This document shows, piece after piece, positions 22,807-34,600 of a stretch of DNA of 64,000 bases. Positions within the stretch are counted from its first letter, which is position 1. Each line of letters opens with the position of its first letter. The notes below the pieces were generated by a model. The model saw only the letters and a program-made list of their open reading frames with translations. It was not told the DNA's origin and searched no databases. Made by a program: the position numbers and the translations under genes. The stretch spans positions 48,371 through 112,370 of the forward strand of contig JAVXUO010002652.1 in NCBI GenBank assembly GCA_033065855.1, read 5' to 3'. The stretch comes from Escallonia rubra. Its lineage: Eukaryota > Streptophyta > Magnoliopsida > Escalloniales > Escalloniaceae.

Positions 22807-25800
22807 ATGGCTAATAGACGGCAGCTTCGAGCACGAGGAGGTCACAGCACAAGAGTGCCATCACAAGATTCTCCTCATGTTGAGATCAACGAGCAGCACA
22901 ATGTCAACGTACAAACTGATGCCAATGTCGCTGCAATTACCGAGCCACCCAACATCGAGGATGAGACACTTAATGCTGAGATTAGCAGTCATCTTGAGGG
23001 GTCACAAATTGACCCACCATCCACAGGTAAAGCTGAGTTTCAATTGCTTCAATCTTCCCAAAATCGACCTTGCTCTAATTTAATTTTTCACACTTCTAAC
23101 TATTCTCTTACGCACACATGCACGCACACAGACACACACAAAACCTAATATTGTCTTATCTCTAACCTTCATCAATTGATTTGCAGATAAAACACTAGCG
23201 ATTGCATTGCATCGTCTCCGCATTTGTTCTTTTGAGGTAATTTGATGTTACTTTGTCTCTAGTTTCTTATAATTTTGTGCACAGTTGGTTATGGACTTAG
23301 CTAAGTCGCATTTCATACCGTCTCTGTTGAGTGCTTTGAATTGCATTCCATTCTTCTTTCAGCCTTAAATTGAATATTGATACGGCTTTGGCTCCATTTT
23401 GTTAACATACCTTTGCTGCTTCTTTGATTCAAATGGAATTTTTATCTGTTTCGAAAAACCCCTTCCAGTTTAGACTTTAAACAATCTATTTTGTCTTTAT
23501 TGGTTTTAATTTTGAGGTTTGTTGGTTATTGGCTGTAAGGATAAGAATCTGCACTTTATGAGTTTTAAGATGGATAAATGTAGTCCAATTTTCAACAATT
23601 ATACTTGTTTTTTGTTGATCAAAAAATTAATGATCATAGCCAATAAAGTAAAGTGTGAAGGTGAGATGTGTAGTGTGATTATCACTTTGTAATAAATTTA
23701 GGGCCAGCACAGTTTTAGAAAAAATAGGTAAGAGTATGAAAAACTAAAGTTTCATAGTGGAGAAACGATTTTCCTTCAAACTGTCTTCAGGCAATTTAAA
23801 GCTGCCCTACAGCCATCCATTCGTTAGCGGAATATATGTTTTATTGGAAGAAAAAACTTGCACACAATTGTGAAAAAGCATGCTGGACCTAAATTTTGTT
23901 ACTGCAAAAGCATGCTAGACTTAGTTTCCTCTTAATAACATCTTGATCCTCACTGTCCAAGTAGTAACTGTAATTGACACTTTCAACCCGAAAATGTTAT
24001 CCTTTGAAGAATTCCCAGTTGCTTCTACATTTCATTTGAAACAACTCTTTACAATTCAATCATCTAATTGTCACTATTATCGTGCAAAAAAATCAGAAAA
24101 TGGAAACAGGGAAAAGTGTTTCACTAAATAAAACGTACCTAGAAGAGGTGCTAATTGTTGCTTCCTTCCACTACCGTGAGATGACCGGTGATCTTGAGGG
24201 GTAACAAATCCACCCAACATCCACGCTTGGTTAGTGCTTTTATCCTTTAGTTATATAGCGAAACATGTTTCATTTTCAAGCTAGATGAACTTAATCCAAT
24301 GAATGTTTAATTCTGCTTTATACTTGGAAAACTAGCACAGTTTGCAAAGCAATGGAAGCTATAGCCCCTAAGTAGCAAGCAAGTTAAGTTATTAAAGCGA
24401 TGCTGGAGTAAATCAGCCATTGGGAGTTTCCATAGGTTGTAGTTGTATCACTGAGCAGGAATAGTTTTCTAGCCAGTTGCAGATTCAATTACTTTTGGCT
24501 TCGAACTTGTTCTAGTGATCGACTTGGCTTTATTATACAACTTGATGTTTTCCTAAACTAGATATTGAAGCCCAACATAATTTTCTTGCTTCATGGTAGT
24601 GCCAATGAATAATATATGTTCAGTTGTTTGGTCTGTGGGTATAGTTACCTGAATAACATGGTTCTTGAAGCTAACATTCACTTTCTCCTTTCTGCTTCGG
24701 TACTCAATATAAAGAACACTGATAAGGTATGTTGTCCAACTACCAATAAGACCATAGATTATTTGCAACAATATTCCTGATACCATACCCAGGTTGGAAA
24801 ATGAGTATGTGAATGTCAAAAGAACCTGTGCAACCTGTAACCAATAAAAATGACAACGTACAATTAGTTCAATAGACACGTCACCGACACACACCCACAC
24901 ACCACTTACATGGTAAAATCTTGGAAAGTGGGAGTAAATTGCCAAATGCAATTCAAAAGAAGTGGCGAAAAAAGGTTTAGGAAGCGCCCAGACGGTTGCT
25001 GTAGCCCTTTTCTTTTATTTTAATGTTCTCTTTTTGTATATCACAACCTCATGTAGTCACGTTTCTCTTCCCGAAATCACGTCTCTGGTTCTCTATCTCC
25101 CACTCTCTGAAACACACAAACACCAGAAGCACACACATGCAAACACCAGACGCGCACGCACTTTCTGCACACAGAAACGCACACACACCAGATGCACACA
25201 TGAAATTGCCTCTCTGGTTTTCTTCATCTCTCTCTCCTTTTCCCTCTTCGACTTTCAATTGCTTCGGCCTTTTCAAAATCAACCTTTCTCTGATTCAATT
25301 TTTCAATTTTCTCTCACTCACAAACACGCACATATTCAAACCCTTGTCCAATTATTTCTGACCTTAATCAATTGTTGTGCAGATAGAGCAATCGCAATCG
25401 AATTTGATTGACTCTGTTGGTTTGTGCTTCTGAGGTAAGTTTGCTGCGCATCAGTTGGTTATGGAAGTCGCATTTCATCGTCTCTGCGGTGTGCTTTCAG
25501 TTGAATTCCATTCTTTTTTCAGCTTTAAATTGGATATTGATTTGGTTTTGGCTCCATTTTGTATTAACATCGACATGTAAAACACATTAGTGTTTGCGTG
25601 TGTGCGCTTCCTTGTATTTTGTATGTTATACTGACATGGAAACATAAGACATAGTAAGTAGTATTTGTGTGTGGGAGGGAACCTGAGAAATATGAGGGAG
25701 ATGGAGCTTGATTATACTGGATCCTAGGTTGTGGGAGTTGGGGGTGGAAAACCATTATTAGGTCTCTTAGCCACCATGACACCCAGGTTTGTATCCCAGT

Positions 25801-26655
25801 AATGGTGTGTAAAGTACTACTATAAGTGAATGAATCTTAATTTAATTCACTTGCAGTGAGTCCTATCCCTCCTAAGCAGTAAATTTCTCAAAAGGTGATA
25901 GAATTCTATCCTGTCAAACTACGTCAGTGCAGGCTATTCCTTCCCACTATCTAGTCTTCTATGTGATAGGATTCTTAACAAATTCACTGCTTGATTTCCA
26001 TTCCAAAACTGGGCAGTTTTTTAAGCTGGAAATTGCATATTGGTGGTGAGAATGCATTACTAGATTGAAATGGTGCATGTGAGTAAACATGTTCTAATGT
26101 GCGACATTAGGCTTTGAAGCTGGAAATACGAAGTTTTCTCGTGCGGCTTGGTTGTAGGTACAGCCGTACATGAGTTGATAATATCACGCATAATTTATAA
26201 TGACATGGGCATATGTCTACGTCCTTGGCCTTGCGGTGCTTCAATGAAGCTGCTGATTATTGATATTTTGGAGAAAAGATCTGGTCAGATAACAGTTAGC
26301 TATTAGATTGGTGTTTCAAGGAGTTTCAATGCGATATGAACCTGATATAAGCCACCATGACATGCAGGTTCAAGGAGTTTCAATGCGAATTTTGGAATAA
26401 TTAAATTGTATGGTAAGAGACCCATTTAGAAACTCCTTAGATTTAACTCCTGGGATTTAACCTAAGGAGTTCTAAATTCTTTTCCTGTCAAGCTATATAG
26501 TTGAATTTTGGAATGGAAAAAGGATAGCATTCTTTCCAAGGGTTTTGTATATGTTCTTTCTTGCAGGTTCTAGGTCATCAAAAAAGCAAGGCCTCGCTAG
26601 AGGAGCTAAAATATGGGCGAGGGAGATTCAAGAATATATAGGGTATGACAACTGA
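22807..26655 (+). CDS. Putative spliced 102-aa protein of the CACTA element
   Basis: Exon 1 (22807-23026) starts MANRRQLRARGGHS, a basic N-terminus, followed by an acidic, Asn-rich stretch. The donor is ACAG|GTAAAG. Exon 2 (26567-26655) follows an acceptor TTGCAG; joining in phase gives SRSSKKQGLARGAKIWAREI and a stop. Basic, Arg/Gly-rich openings and an (A/T)RGxK motif resemble the Ptta/En-Spm plant transposase-associated family, but this is weak, hand-read similarity. Past the stop another frame reads MAKMHEALDRLTG, so a longer ancestral C-terminus has been frameshifted. The 3.5-kb intron contains the AUX1/LAX exon and two repeat modules. Function unknown. Confidence 0.4.
23030..23400 (+). 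repeat. CACTA internal module, copy 2
   Basis: Matches copy 1 and, over a longer span, copy 3 at 25240-25560: TTTCAATTGCTTC, ATTGATTTGCAG acceptor-like site, TTTGAGGTAATTT donor-like site, then CAGTTGGTTATGGA and TTGGCTCCATTTTG. Confidence 0.75.
24649..24834 (-). pseudogene. Captured AUX1/LAX auxin influx carrier exon
   Basis: On the minus strand a 186-bp (62-codon) open segment lies between an acceptor TTACAG and a donor GTAACT. It reads VAQVLLTFTYSFSNLGM, GILLQIIYGLIGSW, ISVLYIEYRSRKEK and SFKNHVIQ. This is the conserved early transmembrane region of AUX1/LAX proteins, plasma-membrane proton/auxin symporters, and the splice boundaries match exon ends. No other exon of the gene is present. 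Both flanks are intron-like. It lies inside the CACTA transposon, antisense to the element's ORF, so it is a gene fragment carried by a transposon. It has no stop codon, which suggests fairly recent capture or chance preservation. Confidence 0.85.
25080..25560 (+). repeat. CACTA internal module, copy 3
   Basis: Third copy of the CA-rich, pyrimidine-rich exon/intron module: ACACACACCAGATGCACACA, TTTCAATTGCTTCGGCC, TTGTGCAG acceptor-like and TCTGAGGTAAGT donor-like. It shares more than 100 additional bp with copy 2 (CATCAGTTGGTTATGGA to TTGGCTCCATTTTGT). Confidence 0.75.
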
Positions 26656-28170
26656 AGGTGCAAATGGCAAAAATGCACGAAGCTCTTGATCGACTTACAG
26701 GGAACAATTTTACATAACTAGCCACTGGTTCTAGTTCTCAGGTACACACACACCCAACATAATTATCTGCAGTATTCATATTCCCTTATCCACACACATA
26801 CATCATGACAGTGTTCATAGTCCATGGAAATGAAGTGTACTTTAGGCATTACCATAACCCTGAAATGTTTTTGATCCTGCATTGTTTTAAATAGAAAAAT
26901 ACAGAGTAATCTGCTATTTGTTTATACAGCAAAATTTAGAATATCCCTTCTTATTCTACTGTTGTGATCTACTACTGTGATCTGCTATTGTGCTGTTTGT
27001 AATCTGCTGCTGTGATGTTTGTAACCTATTACTATGACGTTTTAGGGGTTCTTTTAATCGAGGCATCTCGCTTGCCTAGGGGTTATGGGGATTGTATTTG
27101 TTGGGTGGATGGCGATGGTCTACTTAGCCATTGTGAGTCGACCTCCTTTAACCCCTCGACCAAAGTAGCGTTCTTTTTTAGCCACCATGATGCGAACTGG
27201 TTGTTGAGATTGATGTACATGAGGGTATCATTTGAGGAAAGGCATGGCTTTCTTGATTAGCTAGATATTCTCATAAGGGCTGCTGTTTGTGATATATGAA
27301 TTAAGCTGGCAGGGCCAGGATGGTCTCTAGTACTTAAGACATATAGATGTTCTTGCATTACTCTAGTCTCCATTAATGTGGATACTTGTCTTCTGTACCT
27401 TTTTTGTACAGGTTCAGCCAGGTTTTCTTATTGTCATTCACTTTAAGCAACTTAGTGTTTTCAATTTTATTGACTAAGTTGAACAAACTTTATGGGAGCA
27501 AACTGAATCGCACACTAATGATTGCTTGATTATGTCTCAGGCTAATGTGGAGGCAAATGCAAATAGATAGAGCAATGGGAGCGGTTGATGTTCCAAATTG
27601 CATCGCGTTCCATCTTTTGAAAGAGCTGTATATTTAGGCTTTGTCCTAGCAAAATGGTTTCTTGTGAAATTAATTTTTTAGTGAACCTAAACTCTTGTAG
27701 CAGTTTGATGGTTAAACCTAAACCTATTCGATGTCTTGTGCAATGACATTTTACGGCTTGTTAAGTGATTCATTACTTTGCTACAGCTTGGTTGATATGG
27801 TTTTTAGGTCTTTAATTGGATTCATATGTATTCTAACAAATTAAAAAAAAAACAAAATAAGTTTGACCTTTAGCAGCGGTCATTGTATGCTGCCATATGT
27901 TTAGATTTGAATTTGGAAGCTACATATGCCAGCGGTCTGCACCCGCTGCCGTTTCTATGGCCGCTGCTGTAGATAAGATTGAAGGGCGAATTTTGAAATG
28001 GATTTAGCAGCGGTTGACCGCTGCGGTAAGCACATAGGACCGCTGCTATATGTCTATCGCAGCGCGGCCTACAACAGCGGAACTGAACCGCTGGCAAAGC
28101 TTTTAGCAGCGGTTATTTGATCAATAGCAGCGGTTTTGGGCCGCTTTTATAGCCACTTTTTCTTGTAGTG

Positions 28171-28490
28171 CAAGAAGTCGTTGTCTATAAAGAAAGGAGT
28201 TGGAATCCCTTGTACCAACCCAAATTACTGCCCAAACTGTGAAGGAGTATACAGCTCATACCCATAGGATCCTGAAAGAGTGGTAGTAATCTGACCACCC
28301 ATATGAAGAAATCGCCCACAGAGAAAACTAGCCCATATCCTCCGAACCCTATCCTGAAACTCTATGGGCATAGTATCATTTATGTAAGTAGGGAGGTTTC
28401 TAAATCAGTGAGGACCGATTGACCTAGCAAGAAAAGGGTATCCACGTTGTAGTGATTGAAATCAAAAAAGAAACGGAAACATGATATAAA
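28171..28490 (-). other. PMD gene segment between CACTA element and PMD domain
   Basis: Continuation of the antisense PMD gene, with stops in every simple reading. An intron beginning near 28497 (GTAACATC) and ending at CTTGCTAG near 28425 is possible. Its last codons connect in frame to the piece on the far side of the CACTA element. Confidence 0.5.
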
Positions 28491-29702
28491 TTAATGGAGC
28501 CTGATGTTACCCAAGGATAAGCGATGCCCATAAGTCAAGAAGAAAAAATAAGGCTGATGAGGGATAGAGGGACAAAATTCTAGAAAATAAGCATGCAACC
28601 ACAGTTGCATCAACCAAAAAGGACCACCAGTACTCCAATTAATTTTCTTCTCCACCATGGTAAACATCGACATGTACAAGCTACCCAGTACTAAGGGTGC
28701 GAGAGCATACTCCCTACCATGAGCTAAGCTGATGGCTAAGTTCATATACTCTTTGGTTAATGAAAGACTAGGGACACAGAACACGTGACGAGAAAGCCAC
28801 ATCCAAAGGAAAATAGCTAACTCTTTTAGATCAGGAGAAGTGTTAGCATTCTTTGACCTGAGAAAATATCTTTCAAAGGTCTCAGAATACTTGGAAGAAG
28901 AAACATCAAGAGACAGATTGGTAGGGTTATGATAGGTCAAGGCATTAGCATGACCACCAATCGGCAGAAGACCTGTTAAGGCACAGACATCGAGAATGGT
29001 AGGAGCCATCATCATGGTTTTTAACATAAAGGCATTGGTGGTAGTTGAGCAGAAACAAAAAGAGCAAGACAAAAGCCATCGGTCTACTTTGGGAGGGGTT
29101 TTAGACATGTGGATGAGTTCAAAAATACCTTGCCGCCTCCACTGATCGGCATAGGTTGCGGACAAACGATCAACCCACAAACCCCAATCGGCATGAATCA
29201 GAGTCGGCCAGGATCTAATCGGCAAACCAGTTTCACTCCAACCTTTCCAATTTAGAAAGGGGGAACTGAGCAGCAGTTTCTCTGAGTCGTTGATTGGATA
29301 TCCTTTAAGGGGTTGAGGATGAACCCTAAAAGATGGACCTAAAATGTGCGGGGTGACAGGTTTTGGACGTTTCTTGTAGGGGATCAGAACGCGAGAATTG
29401 ATAGGATCAATATGATCCATAAGAGCCCCAACACCCCACTGAGTGTTAGGAGGGCATTCTACTCCTTCTCCCTCATCGCCGTGAGGAACAATTCTTGTCT
29501 TCACCATAATTGCTGGACAAAGTATGAGAAAATAGCAATTGGAAATTCCAGGGTTTACTGTAGAAAAATACCCTGATGAAGAACAAATAAGGGTCAATTT
29601 AAAGCAGCCTCGATAAAATGGCTAGAAGTTAAACGCGGTAAAAGATGAGGCGAACAGAGTTAACTAACTCGACTGTATCGTCGCGCGAGTTAAGGGGGGC
29701 AA

Positions 29703-30434
29703 TGTTGGCACCAATATTTTCACCAATGGTGTGCATACACGTGGCATAGTGATAACCACAAAAGAGTGCATAAATGAAGAAAGTGGAAAAAGCACGATTG
29801 CAGTAGTTATCATTTGTTACCGAATTACAAGGAAGAGATAAATGAGCAAAAGAAACGCAGGAAAACAAAATGTTTGAATAAACCGTACAAGAAGGAGGAA
29901 ACCGCCAAATAGTGTCATGGTCGATTGCGTTGAAACAAACGTGGGAAAACGTGCCAAAGGAAATCGGTTAATGGAGATTTCTAAAATGGGCCACGATCAG
30001 CATGATGGAGGAAATTTCGGAAGAAGCAATCGATCATGGGGTCTAAGAAGTTGTCTCCAACGAAGATAAGGGATGACAGTTACTAAGGGAAGACAGTTAC
30101 AAATATTACAAGTATAAAAGCAGATGGAAGGCAACATAAAAAATAGACTAGGAAGATTAGCATGTTGAAATTCCTTAGAGTAGTCTGTTAGATGATCTGT
30201 ATAGTGTCAATAGAGAGCCGAGTACGTTGTAGAAATTGTATTCGTTGTCTTGTAAGAATTGTCTTTATAATTCCAGTGGACACATCATCTGTTGATCATT
30301 TTAACAAATTCTCTTTCGTTAGTTTTCCTTTTTAGTGAAGTCCTCAGGCCCGAGAGGCAAAAAAGATCCCACACAGTTCATCGATTGTGTCGCGGGCACA
30401 CGATCGATATTGAGTTTGCCCATCAGCGCAAACA
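29703..30434 (+). repeat. 3' LTR of the gypsy element
   Basis: Direct repeat of 9803-10555, preceded by the purine tract TAAGGGGGGCAA (29691-29702). Ends GCGCAAACA. Confidence 0.92.
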
Positions 30435-31426
30435 CATATCGTAATCCCATTGTGCACTGAACAACCAGACACCGGCAGGCATGTCAGAAAGTGACACTTC
30501 TGAGAACATCCGCTCAAGCAATTGGCCTCAAAACAGAAAAGCTGTGACTCAACGTCTCTGGGATATGTGTGATTCCGAGCTCATTTTGTGCAGAAACACA
30601 AAGATGAAGCAAGATATCCGGCACTTTTTGGCGGTTACTTCCTTTACCAAGTAAGCGGTCTCCAAAGCAGCCCAATATCTTTGGCCGCTGATTTCTCATG
30701 GCACAAGTACGTACATCTGGGAGCGAATTACCTATCTACGTGGCCTTTTCGGTAATAATCATCTTGCTCCTATTTCGGTAATAATCATCTTGTGCCATTA
30801 GTACAAGTATGAACTTACGGCTTAAGATTGTTGGTGCTACGCCGTTACTTGCAATGCCAAAAGATGTATCTTCAAGGCGCGTTATATCGTCATTTTCGCT
30901 AAAACATAATCACGCCTTCTATTTTGGTAAAACTACTGTGCGAACCGGGTACCATGAATAGTCACTCAGACTAAGACTGCAATGAAATGAAACCGTTGAA
31001 AGGTTTCGTAAAATCAATATAGTCAATCAATAACTTCTAACTATATTTAGAATCTCACTATTTATGTTTTACCAAGCGCCTTCCTTTACCAAGTTTTACC
31101 AAGTGCTCTGCAAAGCGCTCGACACAACTTGCACTGCTAATTTCCCATGGTACGAGTAAGTATGTTTTAGAGCGAATTACCTACGTGGTCTTTTCGGTAA
31201 TAATCACCGTGCTCCTATTTTAGTCCTTATGGAGTCTCTACCACGGTCTCATTCTCACGTTCCTCTGTCTTCGAGGTTGTGAGAACATTTATCACGCTGA
31301 ATTTAGATTAAAGAAATTGTAACTTTTTTTTTTTTGCCAATGCCTAAAATTATTCTCTTCAAGCTGCTCTCAAGATTGACTAACTCTACAAAAAAAAGGT
31401 TCCGATGATAGTGTGATTAGTACAAG
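30435..31426. repeat. Diverged repeat array, left part
   Basis: Units of roughly 600-700 bp share the words AGCGAATTACCTA, GGCCTTTTCGGTAATAATCA, AATCAATATAGTCAATC and CAATGCCTAAAATTATTC. The same units recur at about 39990-40740, on the other side of the LINE. A 61-codon minus-strand ORF at 30514 has no recognisable similarity. No gene was identified. Confidence 0.7.
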
Positions 31427-31617
31427 TATGAAGTTTTTTTTTCTTTGGTAGAAAAGAGAATAACATTGAAAGATAAAATAGAGTTTTACAGACTAGCGCT
31501 TACGGCTATACATTATACGTCATGACTATGCCTGTCATGTAAATAAACAACTAAAGTACAAATAAACAGGTCTATAAGGCTTGCAACTTTACAAAACCAA
31601 AAGATAGGAGATTGAGA

Positions 31618-34600
31618 TCAAATACAGCAAAATTCAGAAACCCAATCCTGATGAACGGCTACGCGGGCCTGATAAGCAAAAGTTGCTAGTGATCTCGCCT
31701 TCTTGAGCTGCAACCGTCTGGCCTGTCCAACACTATACTGGTGCATACTGGCTACTATCTGACAGAAATCATACATTATAGGTGCCACTGTATCCGGAAC
31801 ATCTTCAGTATTGGTTAGCTAAGAAAGGAGAAATTTAGAGTCAGTCATGAGATTAATGTGAGAAAAATTATGTGACATGGCCCATGTAGTAGCAACAAGG
31901 AGACCCTTGGCTTGAGCCGAGAGCCAATCAGAAGCCTTGGAAGATAGCGTTGTTGATGCACATCTAATACCATGGTGGTTATTGCAAGAAATACTTATCC
32001 TAATTTTCTGACTGCCTTTATCGAAAAGAATTTACGTCAACACGGAGATTGGTTATAGAGTACTACAGGCGCACAGTGATGGGTTATGGTGGAAAACGTG
32101 GGGGGGAAGATAGACTATGACAATGGGGTGAAATTTTTTTATTGTTGGGCTTAAAAGAATGAAAGCTTATGATTTTGGTTTGTAAAGCTATAATATCACT
32201 GATAACGTTGAGGGGTTTGAACTCACTGAGGTAAAAAAATGCATTGGTTCCTGTGTAACCAAATGCACCGAATAGTAGTAATAATAGAAATGGTTTGATG
32301 CCTAAACTTGCTTTTATTTTTGTTTGTGCTGAGCCATGCAATAAGCCATTCTCGGAACGACCGAGAAAGGTTTTCTGTTCTAGTCCCTGCAGGTCCTCCA
32401 AACCATATTGGTCTTACCATAGGACACCTTATGAAGAGGTGTTCAGAAGTTTCCTTATCAGAGTGGCAAATCGGACATGAAGAGCTAGGGGATATACTGA
32501 ACCGATAGAGTTTAGATTGATGAGTTTGATTTTTTATGGGATTGTCTAAGACCAAAGAATCTTCCAAATCTTGTTACTCCCATCTATGGTGCTTCCCAAA
32601 CTGATTTGGTGTTGTCCGAATGATTGCGCCTGATATAGTGCGTCATAAGCTGAGTGGACTGTGAAGATGCCCGAAGGGGTGTGTTTCCATACCAGTTGGT
32701 CCTTAATGTGACACGCTGGCAGATGAATAGCTATAATTTTCCGAATGACTGAGCGGTGAAACCATTGATTTAAAGCCTTTTTATCCCATTTCCCATTGGT
32801 TATGAGCTCGTTGACAAAAGTCGATTGAGGTTGGGATCGAGGATTTGATATACTGGGTTTGAAATTTAGATGTGGGATCCAATCATCCAGCCATATCAAA
32901 ATCTAAGAACCTGTTCCGATTTGACATCTTAGATTGTTTTTCGTCCTGCAAGAATACTACGCCACCCCCAAGAGAAGTTACCTTGATCAAGGCTAAGAAG
33001 GAAGTTGGAAGAAGGACAATATTTTAGATGTTTGGCAATTAAAGATTGAGGATCCATCCATAATCTCCAGGTAGTTTTGGCTACTAGGGCTTTGTTATAT
33101 ATATAACAAAGGCCGCCGATCACATCAGGTATATATAGCCAAAACTTTGTATCTCTGAAGCCAAGACCGCCCTGACTCTTAGGAACACAGAGGGCGTGCC
33201 AGTTTATCCAGTGAATTCCTTTATTTAGTTCAGCTTCTAACCATAGGAACCGTCCGAGAATCGAATTGACTTTCTTAGTGACGTATTTTAGGAAAAGACA
33301 GCCATGCATATGATACGCAAGAAGGGATGACAACACAGAGGAGATGAGTGTCGTACGCCTGACTTTATTTAGAAGGCACTCTTCCAACCCGCACAACGAG
33401 AGTGGATTCGGTCAATAAGTTCTTGGAAGAAAAGTCTTTTGTTGGTGATGATGTCCAGAGTTGTACCAAGATAGTAAAGTCTCCGCACTATTAATCCCCA
33501 GCCAGTCCATTAGATTTTATCCTTCTTCCTGTGTAGCATTTGGACTTAGAATAAGGGAATATTTGTCATGATTTATCTGTTGTCCTAAGTCCGCACATTA
33601 TCATTGCAGGAGGTGCCTCAGATAACAACTAGAAGCTTGATTTAATTTGGCGAAAATCATGATATCATCGGCAAAGAATATATGGTTTATAGGTGGGCAT
33701 CTTCTCCCGATCGAGATACCAGGAATACAACCAGAGGCCTGTGCCTTTTAAAGTGATGAAAAGAGCATCTCTGCACATAGAAGGAAGAGATAAGGTGAGA
33801 GAAGATCTCCTTGTCGAAGGCCACATCTTGATTGGAATTTTTCCGTGGGGGATCCATTAAGGAGAATCTCATAGGAGACATTGGTGACACAGGCAATAAT
33901 TAATTTTGGGAAAAAACCAGGGAAATTTGCTTGTCTTAGAATATTTTCCAGAAAGTTCCAATTAACACGATCATAAGCTTTGCTCATATCCATTTTGAGC
34001 ACTTCGTAGATTGATTTTCCAGTGTGTGTTGTTTGGACTTTGTTTGCAATTTCTTGGCCTAAGAGGATATTATCAGTGATGTGTCAACCACGAACAAAGA
34101 CATTTTGATGTTCTGATATGAGGTAGCTTAGTAAGGGTTTGATTCTATTTGCTAATGTTTTTGCGATTATTTTATAGAGAGTGTTGCAAAGAGAGATTGG
34201 TCTAAAGTCGGCTAGAACTTTAGGGTTAGGTTTTTTTGGGATAGGGACAAGAAATGTTTTATTTGTTTCTTTGAGGAGATAACCCGATCTGAGAAATGAT
34301 AGAACATTTGAAGTTATATGTGTCGCTAGAAAGCCCCAACAATGTTGGTAGACAATGGCTGGGATGACATCTGGTCCTGTGGCTTTGAGAGGTTTAAGTT
34401 CGAAGAGAGCTTGTTCCACCTCCTTAGATGTTAAAGGTTTTGAGAGCCACTTAACTTGATCAGGTAGAAGGCATTTAAGCGAACCATTATGTCCTTCCAT
34501 AGACATCCCAGTTGCTGAAATAGGGGTAGGTGGGCAGAATATTCCCAATAAGTGTTTACGTAAGCATTAGGAAATAGCTGAATGTGTGAGGAAGAGATTC

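Larger units (their letters stand above)
21428..28170 (+). mobile_element. CACTA (En/Spm) DNA transposon, non-autonomous
   Basis: The left end reads CACTACAAGAAAATTGCCC and the right end is its inverse (TTTTTCTTGTAGTG). The target duplication CAA is perfect (21425-21427, 28171-28173). Subterminal TAGCAGCGG motifs are repeated in both orientations over about 200-300 bp at each end. No TNP2-type transposase was found. The interior carries a spliceable 102-aa ORF (22807-26655), three copies of an exon/intron module and a host AUX1/LAX exon (24649-24834). It has jumped into the antisense PMD gene. Confidence 0.95.
15790..29507 (-). pseudogene. Antisense plant mobile domain (PMD) gene, split by two insertions
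   Basis: Reading leftward from ATG at 29507, the frame to 28491 encodes a plant mobile domain (aminotransferase-like family): TILDVCALTGLLPIGG, FLWMWLSRHVFC, APLVLGSLYMSMF, GGPFWLMQLWLHAYF. A further frame resumes on the other side of the CACTA element (21430 down to 21176), in phase once the element and one 3-bp duplication are ignored. It continues through acidic, Ser-rich pieces (20999-20712, 20636-20385, 20391-20278), is cut by the solo LTR, and goes on at 16881-16463 and 15990-15790. At least two small introns fit GT-AG rules (20392-20456, 65 bp; 16757-16825, 69 bp). Stops near 28490 and 28250 suggest decay or another intron. PMD proteins occur both as silencing factors and as passengers of gypsy and Mutator-like elements; here it is a passenger opposite to gag-pol. 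Confidence 0.75.
9803..30434 (+). mobile_element. Defective Ty3/gypsy LTR retrotransposon with antisense PMD gene
   Basis: Two direct LTRs (9803-10555 and 29703-30434), both TG...CA, bracket a primer-binding-like site, gag, protease, integrase and a purine tract (29691-29702). The gag/protease/integrase wording resembles large plant Tat/Ogre-type elements, which are known to carry extra ORFs. Reverse transcriptase and RNase H are missing between protease and integrase. Two later insertions (16887-20272 and 21428-28170) inflate it from about 10.5 kb. The flanking 5-mers (ATAAA left, CATAT right) do not match, so the element either lost its target duplication or is a recombinant. Lineage is uncertain without reverse transcriptase. 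Confidence 0.85.

Noticed and set aside
32295-32508. Plus-strand ORFs over the LINE
   Set aside because: Antisense shadows of the LINE zinc-binding region.
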